Assembly (NCBI GenBank): GCA_946188165.1
Contig: CAMHTW010000016.1
Location: forward strand, 1-62,139
DNA length: 62,139 nucleotides
Origin: an uncultured Prevotella sp.
GTDB lineage: Bacteria; Bacteroidota; Bacteroidia; Bacteroidales; Bacteroidaceae
Reading direction: 5' to 3'
The translations under genes and the position numbers were made by a program. Below, piece by piece: positions 25,545-33,392 of the stretch (the first letter of the stretch is position 1; every line of letters starts with the position of its first letter). A model generated the notes under the pieces. That model was not told the DNA's origin and ran no database searches. It worked only from the letters and a program-made list of their open reading frames with translations.

Positions 25545-25661
25545 ATTAGTGTTGCTCGCTTGCAGCATCCTTGTTACATTGGAGTTACTTACTGGTTATA
25601 TTGGAGATGTTCCTTTGATTGGTATGATTTCTGTTTTCCTGCCTCTTTTGCAAAACGTTGT

Positions 25662-25688
25662 TTCTCTTGGAGAGAAATGCCGTTTCTC
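25662..25688 (+). repeat. 27-bp dispersed repeat, copy 2
   Basis: Identical to 23468-23494; see that entry. The two copies bracket the KilA-N remnant and the 11-bp arrays, 2.19 kb apart. Confidence 0.8.
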
Positions 25689-25837
25689 TGGTAGTAACAT
25701 GCCGTTTTGCTCTGAGTGCAACTACTATGCTTGTAAATTTCATAACTACGCTTTCTACTGCAATATGAAGCGCAGTTATTGCGATAACTAGCTGCGTAGT
25801 TGAGAACAACTTAACGTGCGATATCCAAGCGGTTGAC

Positions 25838-25995
25838 GAGCGATAAGCGGAAGGCTCGCTTGCTTATCGCTTAAGGGGCAGAAGCGATAAGCTCAAAGGG
25901 CACAAGCGATAAGCGGCACTTATTGCTCAATACTTCCGCTTTATTTTTAATTACTCTTGCGTTATTCCCAAATACTTCCGCTTTATTCCTCGTTG
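25838..25995. repeat. Repeat region with AGCGATAAGC and ATACTTCCGCTTTATT words, about 22-bp spacing
   Basis: AGCGATAAGC occurs at 25838, 25883 and 25905 (the last two 22 bp apart), with an inverted copy at 25862-25871. ATACTTCCGCTTTATT occurs at 25930 and 25972 with a degenerate copy between. The sequence ATAAGCGGCACTTAT (25909-25923) recurs inverted at 36022-36036, on the far side of the defence island. Confidence 0.65.
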
Positions 25996-26240
25996 CCTGA
26001 AAAGACAGGACGGTTCCGAATTTATAATGAATTGGGGCAATTTTACCGCAAATCTGTTGCAAATATAGGATTATTCTCTTTTCTTCCCAATTTTGGAGCA
26101 TATTTCTACAGATTTTCGTTTAAAAATGTATTACTTTCAATAATTCTTCGTATATTTGCATCCTACGGATGCGGGAACGAAAAAAAAGAAAGGAATCGCA
26201 TTTCCTTCAAGCTCTGCCACGATTTGGCGCACCCTTGCCA

Positions 26241-26248
26241 TACTTTTG
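26241..26248 (+). promoter_or_regulatory. -7 element of the WYL-exonuclease operon
   Basis: TACTTTTG lies 18 bp before the ATG at 26267. A TTTG at 26223-26226 is only 14 bp away, shorter than usual. Confidence 0.55.
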
Positions 26249-26266
26249 CACAAAAAACAAAGAAAT

Positions 26267-27205
26267 ATGGACAACGACAGAGGACAAAGTTTGATTACCA
26301 AATACGTCTGGGTGATAGAGACCATCTATCGTAGACGTAAGATTTCTTTCAAGGAACTGAATGAGCTGTGGCTTCGCGATGACATCAGCAGAGGTGTGGA
26401 TATTCCCAAACGCACCTTCGACAACTGGCGTTATGTCATCTGGGATATGTTTGGTATCAACATCGCCAATGAGGGGCGTGGCGAATACCGTTATTACATC
26501 GAGAATGAAGAGGATATTAGCAAGAACGGACTCCGTTCCTGGCTCTACAACACTTTCTGTGTGAGCAACGCCTTAGCAAACAGCCAGAGCATCAAAGACC
26601 GTATCATTCTGGAATATGTGCCGTCTGGCCAGGACTACCTTCAGCCCATCATCGAGGCCATGAAGGAAAACCGTGTGCTCAACATGACCTATCACAGCTA
26701 TTGGAAGGACGAGGAGAACAACTTCGATGTGCAGCCGTATTGTGTAAAACTATTCCGGCAACGTTGGTACTTGGTTGCCCGAAGCACCTATTCCTATTAT
26801 TATAAGAAAGGACCGCGTATCTATTCTCTTGACCGTATCAAATATCTTCATGCTACAGATGAGACATTTGAAATGCCGAAAGACTGGACGGCAGAGGATT
26901 TCTTTGATGGCTGTTTTGGTATCATTGCCGAACAGTCTGTAAAGATTCAGCCAGTTAAGCTAAAGGTTTCAGCAGGACAGGCCAACTACATCCGTGACCT
27001 GAAGATGCACGAGTCGCAGGAAGAGATAGAGCGCAACGAAGAGTACAGCCTCTTTACCTTCAATCTCCGTCCTGAATTCGACTTCCAGCAGGAACTGCTT
27101 TGGAATGGTGAAGACATGGAGATACTTGAACCCTACTGGCTCCGCAAAGAGATAGCAGGTAAGATAAAGAGAATGTGGAACAAATACAAAGATGACCCGA
27201 AATGA
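26267..27205 (+). CDS. WYL-domain transcriptional regulator
   Basis: A 312-residue protein with an N-terminal winged-HTH-like part (about 1-95), a WYL domain (about 120-205) with the signature RQRWYLVARSTY, and a C-terminal WCX-like extension (about 215-312). WYL proteins bind ligands such as nucleic-acid fragments or nucleotides and control defence loci; here it is the first gene of the island and is likely its repressor or activator. The start at 26267 is chosen because the -7 element lies just upstream; the open frame back to 26156 would include the promoter. The stop overlaps the exonuclease ATG (ATGA). Confidence 0.85.
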   Translation: MDNDRGQSLITKYVWVIETIYRRRKISFKELNELWLRDDISRGVDIPKRTFDNWRYVIWDMFGINIANEGRGEYRYYIENEEDISKNGLRSWLYNTFCVSNALANSQSIKDRIILEYVPSGQDYLQPIIEAMKENRVLNMTYHSYWKDEENNFDVQPYCVKLFRQRWYLVARSTYSYYYKKGPRIYSLDRIKYLHATDETFEMPKDWTAEDFFDGCFGIIAEQSVKIQPVKLKVSAGQANYIRDLKMHESQEEIERNEEYSLFTFNLRPEFDFQQELLWNGEDMEILEPYWLRKEIAGKIKRMWNKYKDDPK

Positions 27206-27693
27206 AAGATTTTGCAGCTATAGATTTTGAAACGGCTAACAATGAGCGCAGCTCTGTTTGTTCTGTTGGTATCGTCATTGTTCGCAATGGTGAGATTGTG
27301 GATACGTTCTACTCGCTCATCCAACCAGAGCCGAACTATTACAACTACTGGTGTTCTCAGGTTCATGGCCTCTGTCATGAAGACACTGACGATGCACCAG
27401 TATTCCCGAAAGTATGGGCACAGATTGAACCTTTGATTGAAGGTTTACCACTGGTCGCTCATAATAAACCATTTGACGAAGGTTGTCTGAAGGCCGTATT
27501 CCGTGTATATCAAATGGATTATCCTGACTACGAGTTCTACGATACCCTTTGTGTTTCACGGCGAGTACTTCCTGACTTAGAGAACCACCAGCTTCAGACT
27601 GTTGCTGCAGCCTGTGGCTTCAACATGGAGAATCACCACCATGCACTTGCCGATGCCGAAGCATGTGCGTGGATAGCAAGAGAAATTTTGTAA
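27202..27693 (+). CDS. DEDDh-type 3'-5' exonuclease (DnaQ-like)
   Basis: A 163-residue single-domain exonuclease. Exo I is AAIDFETAN, Exo II is VAHNKPFDEGCL, and the Exo III H-x(4)-D is HALADAEAC, so all five catalytic residues are present. It resembles the stand-alone epsilon-like exonucleases that process DNA or RNA ends. The ATG overlaps the WYL stop codon in an ATGA, indicating translational coupling. Base composition of this pair is closer to the housekeeping genes than to the AT-rich genes that follow, so the two may have a separate origin from McrBC. Confidence 0.88.
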   Translation: MKDFAAIDFETANNERSSVCSVGIVIVRNGEIVDTFYSLIQPEPNYYNYWCSQVHGLCHEDTDDAPVFPKVWAQIEPLIEGLPLVAHNKPFDEGCLKAVFRVYQMDYPDYEFYDTLCVSRRVLPDLENHQLQTVAAACGFNMENHHHALADAEACAWIAREIL

Positions 27694-27714
27694 AATTTTT
27701 AACTACTAATAGCT

Positions 27715-28395
27715 ATGTATAGAATTCTTAATCCACAAGAAGAACCTAAAGGACAGATTTTAACTAGTGAACAGAAATCATCCTTTCGTCAAGAGGTTTA
27801 TGCATATCGAAAACTAAGTCACGACATATACATATTCTCTCAAAAGACTGGATTACAAATTAAGAATGCAGTCAGAGTTGCAGAGAATGTGCCTGCATTT
27901 TTAGATTTGCTAAATGATTTTTTCATCTCAAAAGCCTCACAATATGATTTACATCAAATGCTCATAGATGACCCAATTAGGTATATAAATGGCGACGATT
28001 TGTATGCATTTGCCAGCAATTATATTGCTGATATTAATGAGACTGGACTATACTATGATTGGGGGAATGAACATTATCTTTGGGAATTTATTTGGGAAAT
28101 GATTCGAAATTTTGAATTTCCTAATATGCCGTCAAGAATGGATTCGCTTTTCTTATTTGATAACAAGGAGAACGCAATGGAATTCAAAACTCAATTCCGT
28201 GATTCCAACTATCAGTTAGTTAACGTTAATCTATTAGGAGGTTCTACTCAATCTTTTGACATGAACTGGTTCACCAATGTGCCTTGTGATATTCCACTCT
28301 CTGAAGTGAAGGAATATGCCCGTAATTATTGGAAGCAAGTACATACGGAAAAACCTGTGATTGAAATCCTTTATCAGGGAGTATACTCATGGTAG
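27715..28395 (+). CDS. Unidentified 226-residue protein (possibly DUF2441/ART-like)
   Basis: The start at 27715 follows the exonuclease by 21 bp. The protein opens YRILNPQEEPKGQILTSEQ and contains PSRMDSLFLFDNKENAMEF and a C-terminal PVIEILYQGVYSW. These features remind me of the DUF2441 family, whose fold has been compared to ADP-ribosyltransferases (an early Arg, a late Glu), but I cannot confirm that. No membrane segment or signal peptide is seen. AT-rich codon use marks the beginning of the foreign island. Placed directly before mcrB, it could be an accessory effector of the restriction system or an independent defence gene. Confidence 0.6.
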   Translation: MYRILNPQEEPKGQILTSEQKSSFRQEVYAYRKLSHDIYIFSQKTGLQIKNAVRVAENVPAFLDLLNDFFISKASQYDLHQMLIDDPIRYINGDDLYAFASNYIADINETGLYYDWGNEHYLWEFIWEMIRNFEFPNMPSRMDSLFLFDNKENAMEFKTQFRDSNYQLVNVNLLGGSTQSFDMNWFTNVPCDIPLSEVKEYARNYWKQVHTEKPVIEILYQGVYSW

Positions 28396-28451
28396 TTCTT
28401 GTTCATATTTGCTGATTCGATTATGATTATTTAATTTAAAACTATAAAAAT

Positions 28452-29903
28452 ATGGAACTTAATAACGTTTTTCAAGATATCCATGCGAATGATGGATGGG
28501 GAATGGCTTACAAAAAATTTACTCCACGTTTCATAGATTATGCAAAAAATAAATTGCCTATTTCATCTTGGACGGGTGAAGATCGCGATCAATTTCTTGC
28601 GTCTGACAACTGTGTATCTTCATTGATGCAAGGTAATTTCACTCATGATCAAAGAAAAGCTATTGTGGATAACTGGGAAGCATTTTTTTTAGAAGATTTA
28701 TATCAGATTGTTACTTCTGATAGTTTCCAATTGCAAACAAATAAAGAATTGTTTGATAAAATAATCAGTGTCACAACAAAAGTCGGGGGTAAAAGCATGA
28801 GAGCTGCAGCACTTCGATTCTTGGCTGCATTTCAGCCCACTCACTTATCAACAGTTGTAACAGGAAAAAACTTATGGGAACTATATCACATCTTGCGTCC
28901 ATTTGGTCTCCCTAATTATATAGGCCAGTCAGATATTGAGTTAAGTCATCATTTACAAGTTTATATCAATAGTCAGTACTCGTCTGATGACATATATCTA
29001 AGAAGCACATATGCATGGAGATTTTATGATTTTGTGGAAGAATGGAAGGCGGCAAAAGGTATGGAACTGATTGAAAAATCCGTAAAACTATTAAAGGAAA
29101 AAAGAAACATAATTCTTCAAGGAGCACCAGGAACGGGAAAAACATATACAACAGCTTCTATTATAGTAGAGATGAAGCGAGAGTATATGCCAGATATGTC
29201 TCGTCAAGAAATAATGGAAAAATATAACAACATGGTAAATAATGGGTTCGTAGAATTCACTACTTTCCATCAATCTTTAGATTATGAGGATTTCGTTGAG
29301 GGTTTAAAGCCGATTGTCAAGGATGGACATGTCACATACAATGTAGAACCAGGAATATTTAGAAAAATCTGTAATAAAGCTTCTAATGATTCTGACAATT
29401 ACTATTTTCTCATTATAGATGAAATTAACCGTGGTAATGTTTCTAAAATTTTCGGAGAACTTATCACATTGCTTGAACCAGACAAGAGAAAAGGCAGTGT
29501 AAATGCTATTTCAGCGATTTTACCTTATAGCAAAGAATCTTTTAGCATCCCTGACAATCTTTATATTATTGGCACAATGAATACAACCGACAGAAGTGTA
29601 GGAACGATTGACTATGCTTTGCGTCGGAGATTTGCATTCCTTACGGTCAAAGCAAATGAAAGTATTGTTAGCAGACAGAATGGGGATGTCGGCAAAAAAG
29701 CTGTGGATTATTTCAGAAAAGTATACGAACATTTGAAGAAATATCCATCAGGTGACATTGACCTTGATGATTTAATGATTGGACATAGTTATTTTATTGC
29801 TGATTCAATACCACAACTGGAACTTAAATGGAAATACGAAGTTATACCTCTATTAGACGAATATTATAAAGATGGACTAATAAGCAAACCATTCAAAGAA
29901 TGA
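28452..29903 (+). CDS. mcrB: McrB-type AAA+ GTPase of a type IV restriction system
   Basis: The motor and recognition subunit that translocates modified DNA for McrC to cut. The 483-residue protein has a variable N-terminal domain (about 1-205), which should set target specificity, and an AAA+ domain with Walker A GAPGTGKT (about residue 222), Walker B FLIIDEINRGNVSKIFGEL, and the McrB hallmark GTMNTTDRSVGTIDYALRRRF. The N-terminal domain does not resemble the E. coli 5-methylcytosine-binding domain by eye, so the modification it reads is unknown. The stop overlaps the mcrC start (ATGA). Confidence 0.9.
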   Translation: MELNNVFQDIHANDGWGMAYKKFTPRFIDYAKNKLPISSWTGEDRDQFLASDNCVSSLMQGNFTHDQRKAIVDNWEAFFLEDLYQIVTSDSFQLQTNKELFDKIISVTTKVGGKSMRAAALRFLAAFQPTHLSTVVTGKNLWELYHILRPFGLPNYIGQSDIELSHHLQVYINSQYSSDDIYLRSTYAWRFYDFVEEWKAAKGMELIEKSVKLLKEKRNIILQGAPGTGKTYTTASIIVEMKREYMPDMSRQEIMEKYNNMVNNGFVEFTTFHQSLDYEDFVEGLKPIVKDGHVTYNVEPGIFRKICNKASNDSDNYYFLIIDEINRGNVSKIFGELITLLEPDKRKGSVNAISAILPYSKESFSIPDNLYIIGTMNTTDRSVGTIDYALRRRFAFLTVKANESIVSRQNGDVGKKAVDYFRKVYEHLKKYPSGDIDLDDLMIGHSYFIADSIPQLELKWKYEVIPLLDEYYKDGLISKPFKE

Positions 29904-31135
29904 TTACATTACGAGAGCAAACTCAATTGTTAGATGATTATATAGATCAACTTGATCTGCGTGAAACCTATACATCGATGCCTGTTGAGCAACTTGCGCT
30001 TAACAGAGGTGATGATGGTTTTTGGTGGTCGAGTTACTATATCGGTTTAAGTGAGATAAACGGACAACATATTCAGGTTCTACCGAAATTGGAGAATTTA
30101 GACTTTATGTCTCTATTCTCCTTTGCACTATTGTATCAACCTTCATCTGAATATTTTTCATCTTGTTACGACATTAATTGGGAAAAGGAGATATATGCAA
30201 GTACAGAGTTGTATAATATACTTACGCCTCTTTTGGTAATGCAGTATTTAAACATCTTGGATAAGCTTGTAGGAAAAGGGTTAAAACGTGATTATATAAC
30301 TATTGAAGAAAACCTTCATTCCAAAATTCGAGGGAAGTTAAGACCTATTGCTAATTGGAGAAAAAATGAAATTAAAAAGAAAGAAGATTATTTCTATTGT
30401 CAGTATCAAGTTTTCTCTGCCAATATTCCAGTTAATCGATTATTGAAGAAAGCTTTAGACATTTCTATTCTTCTATTAGGAAATGTGCGTTCTCGTTCTC
30501 GTAATATGACGGGCCTTGCTTTCCTATCATCAAAAATGAAGTTAATTGAAGCCTTTAAGAACATAGATAGCAATGTTCGTCTCGAATCTATAAGGAATTA
30601 TAAATTTGACAAACTTAATATGTATTATTCCGAAGCCATAAAGTTAGCAAAATGTATTATCAGGCATCAAGACAATGCATTAACTGATGGTAGCGGGAAG
30701 AAAAAAGTTCCTCTATTCTGGATTGACATGTCTCGTCTTTATGAGGTTTATGTTTTAGGAATACTTCAAACTCATTATCCTAACAATATACTCTTTCAAG
30801 TAAAAGGTAGTTATGGTACACAATGTGACTATCTACATATTGGAGAAGGTATTGTTCTTGACGCAAAATATAAATTATGGTACTCTTCATATAATGGAAG
30901 GCGTGGCCATGTTGACTCGATGATAGCTGACATAAGGGAAATTAGTGCTTATGCAAGGGACGAACGCTTTTTGAATCTTATGAATAATAATGTAAGTACT
31001 CCAAAATGTGTTATTATCCACCCAGACGAAGAAACAACAAATCTAGGAGCAGTACTATCTGATTCTGTAAAAAACAATAAAGTTGAAGGCTACAGAGATT
31101 TTTATCGTTTAAGTATAGATTTGCCAAGATTATAG
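29900..31135 (+). CDS. mcrC: McrC-type nuclease subunit
   Basis: Partner of McrB carrying the endonuclease. The 411-residue protein has the N-terminal McrB-interacting region (GFWWSSYYIGLSEINGQHIQVLPKL), the family motif VPLFWIDMSRLYEVYVLGIL, and a PD-(D/E)xK nuclease core in TQCDYLHIGEGIVLDAKYK, where Asp and the DAK triplet are the expected metal-binding set. The start is overlapped with mcrB. A short 9-bp gap separates it from the PLD-like gene, so that gene probably belonged to the same operon. Confidence 0.9.
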   Translation: MITLREQTQLLDDYIDQLDLRETYTSMPVEQLALNRGDDGFWWSSYYIGLSEINGQHIQVLPKLENLDFMSLFSFALLYQPSSEYFSSCYDINWEKEIYASTELYNILTPLLVMQYLNILDKLVGKGLKRDYITIEENLHSKIRGKLRPIANWRKNEIKKKEDYFYCQYQVFSANIPVNRLLKKALDISILLLGNVRSRSRNMTGLAFLSSKMKLIEAFKNIDSNVRLESIRNYKFDKLNMYYSEAIKLAKCIIRHQDNALTDGSGKKKVPLFWIDMSRLYEVYVLGILQTHYPNNILFQVKGSYGTQCDYLHIGEGIVLDAKYKLWYSSYNGRRGHVDSMIADIREISAYARDERFLNLMNNNVSTPKCVIIHPDEETTNLGAVLSDSVKNNKVEGYRDFYRLSIDLPRL

Positions 31136-31144
31136 TATATACAG

Positions 31145-31656
31145 ATGTTCACATACATCTCCAATATCGAACACTATAAGAAAGTACTTTCACGGGTACA
31201 ATCCGTGAAGCACATGCTTTGGATTGGTACTGCTGACATAAAAGACCTCTACGTGGAGATGGGTAAAGAGAAGAAACCATTTCTGGCTCTCATTGCCCAA
31301 CTCATTCGGCGTGGCGTGGAGGTAAGACTTGTACATGCTAAAGAACCAGGCCCAAATTTTCGAGAGGACTTTGACAAGTACCCTGTTCTTTACGACCGCT
31401 TGGAGCGAGTTCTATGTCCTCGTGTTCATTTCAAGATGCTGTCTTTGACGGAAAAGAAGTATATATCGGTAGTGCAAACCTTACTGGTGCTGGTATCTGT
31501 ATGAAGACGGATAATAAAAGAAACTTTGAAGCCGGCATCCTTACAGATGAACCAGAAATTGTCGAACAAGCAATGAACCAGTTTGATGAATTATGGATGG
31601 GTAAATTCTGTAAAACCTGTAAGCGTAAAGACTTCTGCTTAGACCCAATAGCATAG
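31145..31656 (+). pseudogene. PLD-like nuclease gene with a frameshift in the HKD motif
   Basis: Frame 1 (from 31145) reads a normal N-terminal half: MLWIGTADIKDLYV, RRGVEVRLVHAKEPGP, CPRVHFK, then runs into nonsense and a stop at 31504. The +2 frame (from about 31430) continues VFDGKEVYIGSANLTGAG and FCKTCKRKDFCLDPIA. Joining them restores an HxK(x)nD motif and a Cys-rich tail typical of small PLD-superfamily proteins. Only five bases lie where six would be needed after the AAG of HFK (31432-31434), so one base is missing. The gene is either dead, programmed, or hit by a sequencing error. Confidence 0.8.
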
Positions 31657-31687
31657 TTTTTTTGTAAATAATAAATTTTTTCTTAGA

Positions 31688-31715
31688 CCTCTGCCTCCAG
31701 TTGGCAGGGGTTTTT
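31688..31715 (+). terminator. Intrinsic terminator after the McrBC block
   Basis: CCTCTGCC (31688-31695) and GGCAGGGG (31703-31710) pair with one G-U, followed by TTTTT. It separates the McrBC block from the cassette that starts at 31742. Confidence 0.85.
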
Positions 31716-31741
31716 ATTTCCTTTGCAAAAAAAAGAATACA

Positions 31742-32053
31742 ATGCGCAATATGATTAAATTAAAGAACACAGAAAAGAAAAAGATGACCCTTCACGTCTA
31801 CGACTGGGATTTAGAAGTGAATGTCCCCAAAGGGGAAGAACAAAGGTACGTTGATGCCGCCCAGAAAGTCTGTGAAAAAATTGAAGCATATGTAGAGATC
31901 TATGTTCGACAGCAATACGTTCCACAAAAGAGTTATATGGAAATATTGCTAATGACGTTACTTGACTTCGCTGTTACTTCAATAGAAAAGGAAAATGTCT
32001 TTGGATTTAATAAATTGTGGAGACGAATTAATAATATAATCAAACATAAGTAG
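31742..32053 (+). CDS. ZapA-like protein (first gene of a division-homologue cassette)
   Basis: A 103-residue protein. The N-terminal strand-rich part KMTLHVYDWDLEVNVPKGEEQRYVDAAQKV and the following helix CEKIEAYVEIY, then EILLMTLLDFAVTS, match the layout of Bacteroidota ZapA (short beta domain, then a long helix that dimerises and binds FtsZ). The C-terminal helix ends with a basic stretch, RRINNIIKHK. Identification by eye only, so it is a candidate. Starts at Met4 (31751) or Met15 (31784) are possible. It is 4 bp from the next gene. It is AT-rich, unlike the conserved chromosomal genes in this window, which argues for a horizontally acquired paralogue and not the housekeeping copy. Confidence 0.5.
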   Translation: MRNMIKLKNTEKKKMTLHVYDWDLEVNVPKGEEQRYVDAAQKVCEKIEAYVEIYVRQQYVPQKSYMEILLMTLLDFAVTSIEKENVFGFNKLWRRINNIIKHK

Positions 32054-32057
32054 CAAT

Positions 32058-32690
32058 ATGATTGACATTCATGATTACGACATTCAATGCATAGAGCATG
32101 AGATTTTATGGAAGTACGATAAATTACCATGTGATTATCCTAACTGCGGCTGTTTGTTATCCTTACGAAAGGACATGATAAACAAAAGGGTTCTGGCTAA
32201 TCAGGAAGAAATCCTCCCCGACATCATCGCATTCAATGATGCGCTGACTGCCGCCCTGCGGGAATTATACGACAGGGCGCATCGTATCTGGGACAACATC
32301 AAAGACAATGTAGATTTCAAGGATGCTGAAATCGAAGCAAAATGTTATCTCAGCTACGATTACCCGAAACTTCATCCCGTTCAAGGAGATGACAGGCAGA
32401 ATTTGTGGAATTCCATTTGTGACTCTGGTTGGAACAGATTATATGACGATGGCGTATCGCTGACGAGACTCTCCATTCCCGACAATGACGAGTCATTTGA
32501 AAGCTTCATCGGAATGGAAGATGAATATAATAATTGGAATGAAGGACTTGACAGAGAGCTCACTAAGGAATTACACCTTACAAGTGCTTTCCACAACCTC
32601 TATGAACATATGGAATTCGCAATTACAGACTTCATCTATGTACGCGAGTTTGAGACAGAAATCAACATTGAAATCCATAAAAGTATATGA
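32058..32690 (+). CDS. Unidentified acidic protein of the cassette
   Basis: A 210-residue protein with no family that I recognise. Visible traits: an N-terminal CDYPNCGCLLS (three cysteines close together, possibly metal-binding or incidental), a middle helix-rich part, KCYLSYDYPKLHPVQGDDRQ, and an acidic C-terminal half with MEDEYNNWNEGLDRELTKE and EFAITDFIYVREFETEINIEI. No signal peptide or membrane segment. The spacing to the neighbours (4 bp before, 1 bp after) places it firmly in the same operon, so it is probably a partner of the FtsZ-CTD-like protein encoded next. Confidence 0.55.
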   Translation: MIDIHDYDIQCIEHEILWKYDKLPCDYPNCGCLLSLRKDMINKRVLANQEEILPDIIAFNDALTAALRELYDRAHRIWDNIKDNVDFKDAEIEAKCYLSYDYPKLHPVQGDDRQNLWNSICDSGWNRLYDDGVSLTRLSIPDNDESFESFIGMEDEYNNWNEGLDRELTKELHLTSAFHNLYEHMEFAITDFIYVREFETEINIEIHKSI

Positions 32691-32691
32691 C

Positions 32692-33069
32692 ATGAAAGAT
32701 ATTAGAACAAATCGGTTCGTAAAAGAGGTGTTGGACTTAACCAATAAACTCGTTAATATAGATATAAATGATGTTAGAGACCTTTTTCAAGAAGGTGAAG
32801 AAATCCACGCTTTTGATGTATCTGTACCCGCAGATAAAGAAAATAGAATGATGCTATTGGTGGAACAGATAAAGAAGTGTTCCAAATGTCATGAACCATA
32901 TAATCGCGTTTTGGTGTTTTTATTCTTCCCCGAAGAACGACCATTGCTGATGGAAGAGCTGAAACCATTTAGCGAATGGATTGAGACTGTACCTGGAAAG
33001 TTTATGATTAAGTGGGGAATGGCTATACATCCCACACCCATGATTCGTTCAATCATGATATTGCAATAA
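32692..33069 (+). CDS. FtsZ C-terminal-domain-like protein lacking the GTPase domain
   Basis: A 125-residue protein. The order of elements follows the FtsZ C-terminal (activation) domain: LVNIDINDVRDLFQEG (FtsZ: LxNVDFADV.TVM), then AFDVSVPADKENR and a helix LLVEQIKK, then RVLVFLF, a helix LLMEELKPFSEWIE, and finally FMIKWGMAIHPTPMIRSIMIL (FtsZ: ..IFG..ID..L.D.IRVTVIAT). The N-terminal Rossmann GTPase domain with its GGGTG(T/S)G loop is absent. It could bind FtsZ or compete for its partners; this is inference. The start at 32692 gives a 1-bp gap after the upstream gene; the open frame back to 32485 overlaps that gene. Confidence 0.55.
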   Translation: MKDIRTNRFVKEVLDLTNKLVNIDINDVRDLFQEGEEIHAFDVSVPADKENRMMLLVEQIKKCSKCHEPYNRVLVFLFFPEERPLLMEELKPFSEWIETVPGKFMIKWGMAIHPTPMIRSIMILQ

Positions 33070-33156
33070 ATAGGATTAGAGATATAGCAAGAAATACAAA
33101 TAAAGAGTCCACTACAAACGGATTATAAGCATGTTTCACACTAAATAATTATAATT

Positions 33157-33390
33157 ATGGCACTTTGGAGAATTGTAGTAAAGAACAGCGGCAATGCCGC
33201 ATGTAAAGACAAACGTCAACACCTTGAAAAAGGTATGTTCATTGAAACGAGCACGGTATCGCCCGTTCCACCTATCGGTGTTAGCAGTCAACGGTCATTA
33301 CTGGTTCAGCTCTTCCTAAATAAGTATGGAATTGAGATTGCACCACAGAATATGACTCGTTCTTACTTTGATTGTGATAAAATAGGATAG
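33157..33390 (+). CDS. Small cassette protein, 77 residues (DUF6140-like?)
   Basis: MALWRIVVKNSG at the N-terminus, a basic stretch RQHLEKGMFIETST, and FLNKYGIEIAPQ near the C-terminus. This pattern recalls short Bacteroidota proteins that I remember under the label DUF6140, but I cannot confirm it. It starts 87 bp after the FtsZ-CTD-like gene and 2 bp before the ParE-like gene, so it is most likely co-translated with the latter. Function unknown. Confidence 0.5.
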   Translation: MALWRIVVKNSGNAACKDKRQHLEKGMFIETSTVSPVPPIGVSSQRSLLVQLFLNKYGIEIAPQNMTRSYFDCDKIG

Positions 33391-33392
33391 AT

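Noticed and set aside
25304..25791. Two ORFs of about 80 codons in the repeat island
   Set aside because: They read across the 11-bp ACCGGACA array and the 27-bp dispersed repeat, so their amino-acid patterns are explained by the repeats.
25871..26101. Minus-strand ORF with repeated Asn/Lys-rich words
   Set aside because: The words reflect the 22-bp DNA repeats; similar peptides arise from the repeat at 35985-36050 in another context.
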